Part shown: positions 51,039 through 63,310 of the stretch, in pieces | Position numbering within the stretch: position 1 is the first letter of the stretch | Layout: each line of letters begins with the position of its first letter | Source of the DNA: Burhinus oedicnemus | Taxonomy: Eukaryota > Chordata > Aves > Charadriiformes > Burhinidae | NCBI GenBank assembly: GCA_008921705.1 | Contig: VFFE01006711.1 | Location: 131,172 to 195,171 of the forward strand | Direction of reading: 5' to 3' | Length of the DNA stretch: 64,000 nucleotides | The notes under the pieces: model-generated | What the model saw: the letters and a program-made list of their open reading frames with translations, nothing else | Told to the model about the DNA's origin: nothing | Databases searched by the model: none | Program-made: the position numbers and the translations under genes

Positions 51039-52968
51039 GTAAGTACATGAGCTTCCAAATGTTGTGGTATTCTGGATTGTCCTCATATTCTTGTAACCAC
51101 ACAATATGATGCAAATCTGACTTCTCTTTAGTGATTCACTCATTTAATATGAGGGGTTTGACTGTTCTAAGGTAGGTCTGTCAGAAGAAAAGTCTTTCCA
51201 GCAAGGCAAAAAGTTCGGCTTAACTGGCTGTGAAAAGAGCCGAGAACATGGTAAGGCAGAATAGGTGATAAGCAGTAATTGCAGTTAGTATATACAGCAT
51301 TTGTCTTCCTACATGATTTTTGTTCATCAGAACGTGACATTGGAGAGAAGTTCCTGGATGAGAGAGTCTAGCTGCTGTTGTGTCACACACAGTACATACT
51401 ATCACCTTGTTCATAGCTTTAGTTTTAACAGACCAGGGATACTCTGCCTTAGGTACTACCTTTGAAAATGCCTCATTTCTCTCACATTAGAAACCTTTTA
51501 ATGACCAGCCTTAGTGTATTCTTCATTGTTATTGCTTGTCCTATCATTGTCCTTCACTTTCATCAGCTCCTTTACCTCCCTGCTTTGCCTCTTGAGGTGC
51601 CTTTCTCCATTCCAGGGGTGTCCTTTATTTGCAACTCCAAAATATTCTCCTAATTGGCTGTAAATTCTCTGAGGCAACCTGAGCCACCTGCTGGCCTTTT
51701 CTCCACCCACTCATGCTTCCTCAAGGTTTATCTTTGAGCTTCACTGCCTTTGCACATCTTCCTCCGTGGATTTTCCACAACACTGGATTGCCTTAGGCAA
51801 GCATCACACCGAAAGCGTGGCCACCATAGATCTCGCCATTGTAATTCCTTATTCTTTCCTCTGTAAATAGCAACCTTGCTGCAACATAACAAGCAAATTT
51901 TTACCGTTTGCAATATATAAGTATTAATGATGCAGTGAATTAATTCCTTTAAAAATGGATAAAATTCTCCCCTGAATTGTACCCCCGAATGCAGTGGTGT
52001 TACTTAAATGTGTATTTTGTCATTGGAAACTTAAAAACTGTCTGAAAAGGTAACTGTAAGGTAATCAGTTTTTTAACTCACTGAAATTCAGCATGAAAGA
52101 GAATTTTTTGGAAGATGAATTTTGAAAAGGAACAGTTGCAATAAAACCCATAAAGTTTTAAAGGTCTTTCCATTTCAAGATGTGCAAGATTAGTAGAAGT
52201 GAAAGAATGTATTATCTCTATTTCTTACCATTTGTGATCTCTGATTATTATTTCTCCTCTCAATTTCACTTACCTGAACATGGTGGCAAGGCTGGGAACG
52301 TGAGGCCTTCTATTTCTCAGGACATGCTAAATGAGAACGAAATATTCTAACAGGACAGTGTCTTATTTCAGCACAAAACATTACTGTTATAAGGCATAAA
52401 GAATTTGAGGTCATTGAGATGAAGCACTACAGTCAATGTTTACGGAGCTATATTCTGGTGATGCTTTTGAGGGACATTCATTTCACAGTGAGCAGAGAAG
52501 GTGCCATGCTCCAAACGCTGTGAATGGTGTTGTTTGATTTCTTAGGCTGTAATAAGAACATTTTGCACAGCTGTAGCACAGTTCTGCAAAAGACTTCTTG
52601 AATGCTTAACAAATTAGTAAGCTTTAGTGAAGCTCTTAAGGTCAAACTAAAAAACAGGTAGATGAAACTGGCCTCACTGAGGAGTCAGGCATATTAGTAA
52701 AGAATTGTGGAATAACAAATTATTGCTCATCAGCTGAGCTCTAGTAACTGATTCTGTGTGCATATTTTTGGCTTAGTTGTGAGGCAGCACAACTTAAGTT
52801 TCTCTATTTAGGCAGTGGTGTCAAACTTTCAGCCAGTGGTGACCCCTCTTGCAAACCAGTCATTCAGATGAAACTTCTGCTGATGGTTCAGGAGGTCCCC
52901 AGCTCAGCTCATTGGCAATATAAGAAAATGTGTTGGATTTTCAGTAAGTGCGTGGTCTTGTGCATAGT

Positions 52969-53185
52969 GAGACTCTGGAACAGGTGGTGAGGCACTGGAA
53001 ACAGGCTGCCCAGACAAGTTGTGGAGGCCCCATTCCTGGAGGTGTTCGAGGCCAGGTTGGATGGGGCTTTGAGTAACCTGGTCTAGTGGGAGTTGTTCCT
53101 GCACAGTGGCAGGGGGGTTGGAACTAAATGATCTTTAAGGTCCCTTCCAACCCAAACCATTCTATGATATGATTCTATGATATGC
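52969..53185 (+). mobile_element. CR1 LINE 3'-end fragment, about 0.2 kb
   Basis: Begins near AGACTCTGGAACAGGTGGTG, the HWNRLP segment of CR1 ORF2. It runs through GGAGGCCCCATTCCTGGAGG and GATGGGGCTTTGAGTAACC to the tail GTGGCAGGGGGGTTGGAACT and CCATTCTATGATATGATTCT. The terminal octamer repeats are expanded with ATATG variants. Same subfamily group as the copies ending at 967, 17545 and 40556. Confidence 0.93.
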
Positions 53186-55709
53186 TCTGTTTTGCCTGTT
53201 GTTCCAGGGAGCGTTGGTCTCTGGCAGAGGACAGTGGGTAGCTGGAAGCGGTAACCTTAGAACGTATCACAGCATTCTTTTGCCAGAAGACATTTGGTAG
53301 CACTGCAGGTCACAGGATTTTGAGACTGCGATAGGGTAAGAGTGTACACATGGTCCATTACTCTAGTTACCCTGACTTCGTATATGCAGGTCTCTTGGCT
53401 AGTAGAGCTGCCTTCTAAGTACTAAATCAGTCTCCTTTTCCTGGACGAAGTAACCATGACCCTCCAGTGGATAAACAAACCTTTCTCCTCTGGAATGTAC
53501 AAGGTGTGTCGTTGCCAGTGGAGTGATGGGGTGAAGCAAGCTGAAGTGAGAAAGATACCTTTATTTCAAGCTAAGGGTAATATACAAATAATTTTTCTTG
53601 GGTTTTTTGTGTTTGGTTTTTTTTAATGTTCTTGCATTCGCTTATTTGTACTTTGTTTGGAATATCTCTTTTGAGAGTTAACCAAGTGTAAAAATTCAAT
53701 AAAAGGATTAAATTTGAGAAGGTAGATGAAAGTAGACTTGCCAAAACAAGGCAGGGAGAAAGAAGGAAAGAAGGGGAGGTGGTGTGGAAACAACCACTCA
53801 ATCTGTGCAATAAAATAAAAGATCCTGAAGTGGAAATGTAAGGACTAAGCAAAAACCTGCTGAACTCAGCACAAATAAAAAAAAAAACCACCTTATTCTT
53901 GTGCTGGTATCTTTTCCAACAGAAGCTGAGTAGTATAACTGCAGCTTTAGGTGAGAAGTAGAAATGTCAGCAGAGTGTGGTGTTAGCCCATCTCCCTGAC
54001 AGCGTTGTTTGAGAACAAACAGAGCATCTGTCGGCAGCAACCTTAGTATTGGGTTTTCCCTGCTAGAACACCAATAACTCTCTGTCTCTAGTCCCTGATT
54101 ATGGTCTGTCTGTGCATCTTATTTATTGTGTTTATATACATAATGTAAAAGGTTTACAAGGACCAAAATAAGAGTCTCTTAGCAGGCATAAATCAGTATA
54201 ACTTCAGTGGCACATTGATTTACACCTGCTGAGGATGTGGCTAGCAATGTTGTACCTGAGCTCACGTTCTCCCTAATTTTATTTTTTTTTCTTGGGATCC
54301 AGAAAAATCTGGACTCCTTCTGAACACACTGTGTCTCATCAAACTAGGGTGCGGGTAGTGATGAACAAACTCAGTACAGACTGTGCAATTTAGTTATATT
54401 GATGGAGACAGATTTTCAGGGCTAATCATTGCCATTTATGTTTTCAGTCCTGTTATGTAAATTTTAGAGAGCACCAGGTAAATTTTTGTCTCGTCAAATG
54501 GATTTGTTTATTTTTTAAAGGCTTTAGGCCCAATCTGAGGCAAGCTGGGACTGAGAGCACAATAGTAAAACTGATGTTTCTGGTTGGAAGAAGTTCACAT
54601 GAACCTTATCTCACATTTCCATTTGTACACTTGGGTGTCCCTGGTGTTCCACTTTGATTTTGGAACAGAATCAAAGGCAAGCCAGCAAAGTCAGCAGGAA
54701 TTGTGATTTACTTTTTTTTTGCCTGGTTTCAGGTCAACACCCCAGTAACACAATTAATCCCCTACAGTTCTTAACCACACGATAAGCTTCTTTTACGTTC
54801 ACCACCATAGTCAGCAGGCAGAGTGACTGGTGGAAGTGAAATCTAGGTTTGCTCAAATGCAGCTTGAAGTTCTTTCAGAAGATGTATAAACTTAATGACA
54901 TGGGTTTTAGGTTTGCAAAGAATACACAAGTCCTCAAAGAACTTTAATTAATGGGTTTATCTGATTTGAGCTAGGGAGGGTTATCCCAGTAAGGCCTGAT
55001 TCAAGGTAGTTGACATGGGAGGTAGTTTTTATTCAGGTGATTCCTACTGAGGAATCCAGACTGTTGGTGAGAATTAGAAAGATAGATTCCTACAAGGCAT
55101 TTGGAGACTAACTGGGTACCAACTGGCCCTCCAGAGCATCGCAAAGCTGACTCAGAGGATGGCTAAGTGACAGTTTCAATAGGTGCAAGTCAAGAAAACC
55201 AACTGTTACGTTTGTGAGATATGCATTTGCTTATGTAGATGGATTCCAATTGATTTCGAGTAAAGTTTAACTTATGTAATATTTTTCTTTTATTTTAGTG
55301 TGGGTGAAAGAAGCTAAGGGGATTTCTAATGCGCTGGCAAAAATTTAGAGAGCTCCTTATATTTACAAAGTGCTTTTGTTTCCTTTGCTTTTTTTCTGCT
55401 GTCCTGATTAACACAGCAACTTTTCTTATTGAAAGGTAATTTAAGCACTGCTGTGATTGCAGGTAAGACCAAAGTCTCACCTGGGGTCAGCAGGCGTGCT
55501 CTGCTTGCTGATCAACATGGACTGAGCATCTGGCCAATAGTCTCTGAATCACAATGTTATGCTAGGACTTTGATTTCTGTTTTCACAGAAAGTATAAAAT
55601 AATCAGCGCTGTGGAAAAAATGAGTAGGCAACCTAGCCTGACAATCTTTTGCTATCATAGCTAGAGTGGTGCATTAATTCCCAGAGTGCCCTAAACCTGT
55701 GCAGTGATC

Positions 55710-55756
55710 TTTTTTCCCCGATTGTGATTAGTATTTTTTCCTGATCGTGATTAGTA
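55710..55756. repeat. Two-copy tandem duplication, about 23 bp
   Basis: Copies at 55710-55733 and 55734-55756 share a T run, CC, GAT-GTGATTAGTA with a few differences. A local slippage duplication; it doubles a GTGATTAGTA motif. Confidence 0.85.
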
Positions 55757-56084
55757 TTTGTTTCGGAGAAAAAGACATCTGTTAGTTTTTCTAATTATAT
55801 CCTTATGCCAGAATTGGCAGAGGATATGCTTCCCCATGTAAAGAAAGATTCCTGACTCTGACATGCGATGAAGAAAGAGTAGCAGCAGGATAAAAACAGA
55901 TTTGTGAGTAGTTAGTAAATGGGATGGCTTCATTTCACTGATCTTCATTGCTAGTTAATTGCTTTGCAGTTGCTGAGTCCTAGAGAGTTGTGAATATAAT
56001 CTCATGTCATAAATGTTTCACAAATCAACATTCAGACCAGGTGGAAAGTGATAAAGAACAATCATTTTGTATGTTTCTCAAAAA

Positions 56085-56270
56085 AGGAATAGAAAGATTA
56101 ATGTACGGGAGAACGTTTAGTTAAATTGTGGTACTCATTGCCATGGGAGGTTGTGGATGCTGAAGGGGTACCTGGACTGCCAAGGCAGCTGGACAAATTC
56201 TTATAATCTTTTCTAGGCTTCTGTTATTAGTCACTGTTGGAGAGGGGTTACAGGCCTGGGACTTTCAGTG
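56085..56270 (+). mobile_element. Ancient CR1/L3-like 3'-end fragment
   Basis: TTAAATTGTGGTACTCATTG, CCATGGGAGGTTGTGGATGC and CAGCTGGACAAATTCTTATA follow the order seen in old amniote CR1-L3-type 3' ends ('gtggaactc-ttgcca-aggttgtgga...ttggacaaattc'). Diverged and without an open frame. Distinct from the younger CR1 tails in this window. Confidence 0.55.
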
Positions 56271-59200
56271 AGATATGTTACTACCATGTTCTTATGGTTC
56301 TTTAGTTACAAGATCCCAGTCATCCTTCCCAAGTGGAAACTATCCCTAATGTCTAAGCTGCTCAGTAATGAACTAGAATACTCTGTAGTAAATCTGGAAG
56401 ACACACAAATCATAGACTGTGTGGATGCTCTTTGGAGAAAACTCCTAATTTGTCCTTAGTGGATTTATTTGTAGAGAGAAGGACACATTCCTCAATGAAT
56501 TAAAGACAAGAAAAATAAAAATCAGGAGGAATGATACATTCACAGTGAGTACAGTGAATATTTTCTCTGGCTTTCCTTGTGATCAAATAAGGTTTTAGAA
56601 AGCTATATGTGCAAACTTAGACTGGAAAGCAGTATGTTATATGAAATAACACTTGGTAACAAAGTATCCTGAAGAAAGTCCTACTTTGCTTTAGGAAAGG
56701 ATTTGGAACTGTCCCCTGTACTTTTGCAGAGGCTCACCAGTCTCCAGTAACCACCAACGACCTTCCATCTCCACCAACGGAGCCAAGAAATCTCTCTGGG
56801 ACAGGCTGGATGGATTTCCCATGAGAATATATTAGCATGAAGCTCGAGCAAACAGAAAAGACTAAAATATTTCATGGCACAGGGTCCCCCTGGCTCTTAA
56901 CTTTTGCTATATGTTAGCATTTGCAATTCTCTTTCACCACTGAAACAGGTTAATTTTGTCAGAGGTTTCCCTTACAAGATGTCTCCTCCATTCTTGTGTT
57001 CTGTGACTATTCTTGCTTCCTCTTCAGAAATAGCTGCCTATCCCCGAGAAAAATCCTACTGTAGGTGTCTAAACCTGTCAAAATCAAAGTGTCTGGGGGT
57101 GTAAGAGCTAGGAGTTGCTATGTTCTTCTCTCCAGGCACAGCGTGACTTTGTTGTTGTATATTAAAAACAGCAGCTGTTGTTGGAGGTGAGGGTTGTGGA
57201 ACTGAAAAGCATAATGTTCTAATTACCTATGGCAGGGAAAACATCTGTGCGGGAAAACTAATGAAATTAATTCCAGAGCTTAGCAACTGAATACGTTAAT
57301 TGACATTAATTAATGCTAAATTACAAAGCTCTGCCAATGGAATCACATAAAATGTCCATGAGAATCAAATGCTGAAACAAAATCCTTGCGTTAACGTGAG
57401 CACAGCAAAACTTCACTTCAGAAAAAAAAAGAGGGATCCAGGCACTGCAAGAAGCCTATTTTCCTTCTTTCTATCTCCCATAGCAGAGGGAGCTTTTCTT
57501 GGTGTGCAGATCTCGGGGTTTGGCTGTTTGGGAGATTAGCTTAAGCAATTTCAGTGCTCTGCCCTTTAGTAGTTATTACTGGCATTTTAGAATTGAAGCC
57601 ATGGAGAACTGCACTGTAAAAGTTCACAGGAATTACCTTAGTAAATCTTCATCAATGGTACAATCACGGCTGCACGGACTCCTGCGATCACAGCCGAAAT
57701 AGACATAGACCCCATTCCTCCTTTAAAACAGGATCAAAAAAACTTCATTCACCTCTAATGGATGTCAACCTGGCCTGCTCTTTAAAATCTCTTGTGGAGG
57801 AAACAGATTCCTTGATCATCTTTGCTGGCTGGTCCTGGCAGCACCTGTCCTGTTACCGCCTTGTGCTCTCAGGCTAGATAATCTGTTTGCATGGGAAGCA
57901 GGACGGCACTGCAGTCTCCCCTTAGTGTCTCCCAGGCAGCTGGTGTGCCTGTGGAAGTAAACAGAAACAAGGTGGGAAACAGAGGTCTGATCCTACATAG
58001 CTCTATGCTGTGGGTGATTCAATCCCATGTGTAAAAAGCTAGCCAGTCTTACCAACAGCTCAGGGAGTGGTGGGACCAACTATTTCAACTGGTGCTGCTT
58101 TGTTTAAGCTCAGGATTGTCAGGCACTTCACTTGGGAACCTTCTTGAGACAGAATGAGAGGGGATGAACATGGAGGCAGAGGTGGGGAGCTGTCCTTCAT
58201 GGTACAATGGATTGAATTAACAGGAGGAGTGGGAATTGATTCTGTTGCAGGTGAAGAAATGCATGCCCGTTCTCCATCTTCTGACTAGGAGGAGACATGC
58301 TGCACCACACAGTACTGTTGGGTGGTGGAAGAGGCCCTGGCCCTGTTGTCTGTCGTCTTTCTGGGAGCGGAGGGACAAAGGGCTGAACAGCTCTGAAAGG
58401 GAACTTTCCTGAGCTCGCTTGGAATGAGCAGTCTGGGAGTTACGTTGTTCCCTGCCCTCTCGTGGCTAATGTGGAAAAAATCATATCACTCTGAAGGAAA
58501 ATGCATTTTGATCATGCTATCCGGGCTGTATTAATTAATGTTTTGCAGTGAGCTGCGAAAGCATAAAATGTTAGAAACTGCAGTGACTAATAATACTTAG
58601 CACTTTATGTATTCCAAGAACTCTGCAAATGCTGGGGTAAAATCATCCCTCATCAAACTTTCCTGAAGGTTCGTTACCCTGCATGTCTGTTTCAAGCAGA
58701 AGTCAACAGCCCTTAGAAGCAAGGAAAGAAATGTCAAGTCATAGATTTTAATTAAAACCAAGATTAAATATGAGATGGTAAAAATCCAGCCATTTCTATT
58801 TCAGTGTAAAATGCTACTTCTCTGATCAGAAGGTGGTAATTATATCAAACAAGGGGCTGTGCTTTTCCAATGAGGAAAAATATTAGAAGTAGTTCTAAGA
58901 TTAAATACCATGTAGTGTTTCTGTCGTGTAAGTGCTAATGCTGAAATGCCAAAATCCTTCTTCCTGTAAATCAGCGTCGTCATTAAACAAAGTGCAACTT
59001 CTTAATTGATCTGAAAGAGCCCAAATTGAGAATCTGTTTCTGTATTCTAGGATAGATTATCACCATGAAGAAATTCGAATTGTTTTTCTTCAAGTGATGG
59101 ATTATGAGATGAGCACCCTGCACTGCTTCAGAATAGGAGATGAGGATGTCCCATACCGTGACAGTTGATTAGAAGATTTTGGGGCTGCATTTAGGCCATT

Positions 59201-60212
59201 TAGTTTGAAACACATGACTGATTGAAACTGCTAAGGCCTCTAGTTTCAAGAGAGCGTGGAATGATTGCCCAGGTCTGCCAGAATGCATCTACCTACACTG
59301 TCAACAGAGAAGTAGGTAAAACCCCTGAACAGGATGCAGTCTGAATTACTTCCCAAGCTGATCTGAATTACTCCCCAGAGTGTAAGTGCTGTAAGAAATA
59401 GAGGTGTGCCATGGAGGGGGTTCTCAGTGGTGGCGCTATGGGGCAGGTGTCCTCTGAAGGTGTCCTCATACTTCTGTATGCTCTAGACCTTCTCCATGTT
59501 CTAAATAAATTCAGCATGTGACCGTGGAGAAGCTGTCATGTGCTACAGCAAATCCCACAACATGGAGAGGACAGGGAAACTGTAGAGGCTCAGCACAGAG
59601 GTATCTGTCCTGCAGCATAGACACAACTCTTCAGACCCGTAGTTACTTTGGGAGTCACAGGACTTGGGCTATTGCTTCTGTAAAGGGTCTTTCACAGGTC
59701 TGTTGTTCCCTCCATCCGTTCCTTGCTTTAAGCATGAGCCTGGGTAGCATCCAAGTAAACTCAGCAGGGCAGGTAACAGTGCTGAATAATACGCCCTTGA
59801 CTCGGTTTCTGTCAGACCTGAGCCATAAGCATTACATTGTGCCACCTTCAAATGCTGCCTCTGGTCTCCTTCCAGCATGGAACCACAAGAGTGGCATGGA
59901 GTAATCAGATCAGCTCTGCTGGGCTCTCTCTTGATACAAAGGAGCAATATATAGCTCTGATGTAGGGTGGAATGAAAGAAATAATAGGAGGCTGAGACAG
60001 GTGAAGAAGGAAGGAACTTAAAGGAAGAAAATAATCAAGGGTGAATTTATGAGGGGTGTAAGGGAAAGAAGTGTTGCGTTGAATGGATGGTGTCACTTCA
60101 TGTCACGTGAGGCTGGGAAGCAGAAATGCTGCCTCAGGAAATAGGTTTGTGACAGTAGGAAGAGTCAGTGTTCAGGATCTCAAGTGTCTTGGTTTTGTTC
60201 TTTTCCTTTCAG

Positions 60213-60331
60213 ATGCCCAATACATCACCTGTAAGATGCAGAACTGCAGCGAAGCCACTCGCAGCAAACCCTTTCCAGGCTATATTGACCATAACTCTCT
60301 GATCGTCCAGGATGATTATGTCTTTGTTCAG
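60213..60331 (+). CDS. SORCS1: SORCS1 exon D (VPS10 beta-propeller)
   Basis: This 119-nt exon completes the His codon from exon C (AT) and adds 39 residues, AQYITCKMQNCSEATRS then KPFPGYIDHNSLIVQDDYVF, ending in VQ at phase 0. It carries two cysteines (TCKMQNC), likely paired, an NCS N-glycosylation sequon and the IDHNSLIVQDDYVFVQ strand pair shared by SorCS proteins. Acceptor: long pyrimidine tract ending CTTTCAG. The donor, CAG|GTGCAG, is weak, lacking the usual A at +4 and G at +5. Reading past it stays open for 30 codons to a stop at 60422, with AATAAA at 60447. The remembered SORCS1 sequence (PFPGYID, SLIVQD) is closer than SORCS3 here. Confidence 0.94.
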
Positions 60332-63220
60332 GTGCAGAACACAGTCTTCTCTTATTTATTCTATTATTTTATATTATATTATTTTCTGTTCTATTCCTTT
60401 GCATGTGTGTTAGCTCCCAATTAATCAGACAACACTGGATCCAAATAATAAAGGCACTGAGTGGATTGTAGCCATTTATTACAATGCTAATAGTGTTCCT
60501 TTTACTTCTAGTATCTCGTCACTGTAGGGTCATAGAGTTCCTGCCTGGAGCATCCACCATATGTACTGGAGTGCTCTGTGCCACTCCCTGCAATCTCGTC
60601 AGCACTCTAGGATTACTGCTCTAACTTCCCAGCTTGAAGTGATGTGTCTGCTATTACAAGGGAGTAGACCAAAGCTTTTTTGAGCATGAGAGGGAAATGG
60701 AAAAGGAGGGGGGGGAGTCAGGGTAAGAACCAAAGAAGGAGTAATCAGGCTTTATTGTTATGCCTCAGTTGTGATTATAGTGAAAAGGCTGAAGATGAGA
60801 TGTATTCAGCCAAGCTGTGTTCCAGGTGAGAGCAGGTGAATAGATCTGAACTACTGTGGGTTTCATTAGCCTGCCACCAGTGTCCATTTAATAACAGCTG
60901 AAGAGGACAAAAATAACAACAGAATTGTAGGGAATGTGGTGGTGAACTGGAAATCATTAGGACTAAACTGGTCTTCCAGACAGTTTATATTCTGCCATGC
61001 TTGGGGGTGGAGGAAAGAGAGAGGACTGGTATTTTAAATTGGGTGAGTTGATTGTTAATTACCTTCAGTTAATGAACTCAGTCATAAACACCAGTCTAAA
61101 TCATCCACAAAGAAATCTGGGACATACGTTCCAGGATAGCTTTTGTGCCTACTGTGTCTGAGGCATAAATTAAATGTTTATGTGGTAAGGAAAACAGGGG
61201 CATGCATCACTGTTCAGCCATGCTTTCTCATTTCAGAATGACTGTGTGTTCGTGGCTCGAGTGACACAGGAGCTGGGGAATTTCTCTTCATATGTGAATT
61301 GATTCATTACTTCATCACTGATGCCTTGGTTTTGTGCTCTCCAGGATTGTTAGTCTTCTCTGTTCTGACCTGATATTATCTCACACTGTAGAGAAGCCAA
61401 CCCTTTTGCCTCATCTGAAGTCAATGCTGGGGAGATTGTCTACCTTTCTGGATAGCCCTTGTATTTTGATACATTTCTCTTTCTGTCTATAAACTGCTGT
61501 ATAGTGTTCCCAGTGCTGTCAAATTTCGGCTATGTTCCACCTCCGTGCTAGCTGCACGGTGTGAGGAGGAGCATGTGAGGAGAGGCAACCTCTTACAATT
61601 CCCCTTAAATGCCCAGTGGGACTTTGCACAATTTTATATGTTCATGTTCATAATGCGGTTTGGGAAGGTATCATGTAATATTTGGAAAGCTCCTATTTTA
61701 ATCCTTAAACTACTTAAGATTCTTAAAAAGAAATAAATATAACAGGTCAAAGAAATAGTACTTACCAATCATTAATAATTGACACTTACAGGTATGAAAT
61801 AGTAATATGGTAATCCCTGGAAAGAACCTCTGCTGTATTTGAAGTAGTCAGTGAATGCGCTGTTGGCTGGCAGTTTAAATGGCATTCTTCAAGTGGTTAC
61901 ATACATATCTGGATGTATTTGGCTGGCAAGGAACAGCTAAGTAACACACCATGGCTGATGCTGGACCCTGCCTTATCCCAGGCACTGTTCTTCAGAGGAT
62001 GAATAGCACTGTACCAGCCAGTAAAGGCTTGGAAGAATTGATGAACACCCTGAGCACCCTCTGGTAGCCTTCCCTACCTTCCTTGATCTCCATCTAGCTT
62101 TTCTGCAACTAAGGCATTTGGAATGAGAATTAGTAGGCTCAAAAGCACAAGGATAAGGGAATGTTGGTTTATTTCTCTACTACACAGTGTTTTATTTACA
62201 AACTCACACTCTCTCATAAACAATGCTTCTGGCCTTCCTTCCCCTAACTTTTGGCTAATTTCCTTAAAAAAAGATATTCTTGAAGAGCTTTAGAATAAGA
62301 AGCTGTTCTTATTTTACTTAATCTGGTATGAACCTAGCCTCTGTGTATCTTGCATTTTGAACTACTGCAGTGCATTTTAAAACACTCACAACTAAAGAAA
62401 AGTCTTGATAAGCCCAGATATCAGGCAATTAAAACAAAGTTCTGCATGGAGAATCCCTTGGAATATTTGTTCTTCAGTATCTTTCATCCAAGGATTTCAA
62501 AGTACTTTACAAACATTGATTATACTTCAGCCACCCTAGAAGCCAGATAACACTGACAGCTTTTTTCTTTCTATTTTTTTCCCCATTTAATAGGTGGTAG
62601 GAAATCAAACCTCACATTGCTCTAACCCAGCATTTTCAAGGTCTTGCCATCAGTATTAGGCACTTAAATAAATGGCCAGATTCACAGAAATACCAAATCA
62701 ACTGAGCTTCTCCTGCCTTCGGGAGCTGTGAATGCTTAGCTGATCTTGTAACAGATACATACGATGGCTTCTACAGAGCCACACAGGAACCAAAGCTGGA
62801 GGCAGAAATAGAAATCAAGCAATCATGTCTGCCAATCTGCTGATCTAACCAATAGCCTACACGACAGCTCTGCAGATAGCAAAGAGCAGGCTGTTTTGTG
62901 GTAAGGCAGAGGAGAGCTGTGGTATCAGCAGGTGACATAATGGCCCAAGTGAAGCCAGGACTTCGCTTTCCCCAGACTTTCACCTAAAATTCTGGCCTTT
63001 GTCTCTCTTTGCAGAAAATGGGATTCCTCTTCCTTTCTTTTTCAGCCACCCTCAGTTGGATCAATGGTTATTCATCAATTGTAACAGTGCTGCAGTTTTA
63101 AGCCGTTGCCACCAACACTGTGGTATTTCCCTTGACAGCTTTTGCTTGATGTTTTCCCCACAATTAATAAAAAAAAATAATTGAAAAATTCTGATGATAA
63201 CTTTCCTGTTTCTCTCATAG
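60332..63220 (+). other. SORCS1 intron, 2.9 kb, phase 0
   Basis: Starts GTGCAG and ends CTCTCATAG. A pyrimidine- and TTATT-rich low-complexity stretch (60347-60400) follows the donor. A MIR-like remnant lies near 62480. Otherwise AT-rich non-coding sequence, with an 8-G run at 60708-60715. Confidence 0.8.
62480..62640 (+). repeat. MIR-like SINE remnant
   Basis: GGATTTCAAAGTACTTTACAAACATTGATTATAC-type sequence (62492-62525) matches the 'ctcaaagcgctttacaaacattaatt' block of MIR-like amniote repeats, and TTTTTCCCCATTTAATAGGT (62576-62595) matches the 'tatccccattttacagatg' core. The ends are worn away. Confidence 0.6.
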
Positions 63221-63310
63221 TTGACATCAGGAGGGAGACCGCATTATTACGTTTCTTATAGGAGGAATGCATTTGCACAGATGAAGCTGCCAAAGTACTC
63301 TTTGCCCAAG
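63221..63310 (+). CDS. SORCS1: SORCS1 exon E (VPS10 beta-propeller)
   Basis: This 90-nt exon, phase 0-0, encodes 30 residues: LTSGGRPHYYVSYRRNAF then AQMKLPKYSLPK. The LTSGGRPHYYVSYRRNAFAQ segment is the strongest discriminator in the window. From memory SORCS1 has exactly this wording, while SORCS3 differs (GRASYY, REAFAQI) and SORCS2 differs more. The MKLPKYSLPK end is the strand that joins the next propeller blade. Acceptor: TTTCTCTCATAG; donor AAG|GTAGGT. It follows exon D directly (YVFVQ then LTSGG). The downstream exon, expected to begin with a DMHVIS-like sequence, lies beyond the window. Confidence 0.95.

Larger units (their letters stand above)
51039..60212 (+). other. SORCS1 intron, 9.2 kb, phase 1
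   Basis: Starts GTAAGT and ends TTCCTTTCAG. It holds a CR1 tail (52969-53185), an old CR1-like fragment near 56085-56270, a 23-bp tandem duplication (55710-55756), a TAAT-rich block (57257-57325) and a possible MIR-like trace near 58590. No host exon was recognised, and the flanking exons share one split codon, so none is missing. Confidence 0.8.

Noticed and set aside
58590..58670. Another MIR-like remnant
   Set aside because: Only one short block (TAGCACTTTATGTATTCCAAG) resembles the family; too little to annotate.
14137..63310. Assignment of the gene to SORCS3 or SORCS2 instead of SORCS1
   Set aside because: Exon E (GGRPHYYVSYRRNAF) and exon D (PFPGYID, SLIVQD) fit SORCS1 as I remember it, while SORCS3 and SORCS2 differ there. 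The choice rests on memory, so an alignment should confirm it.
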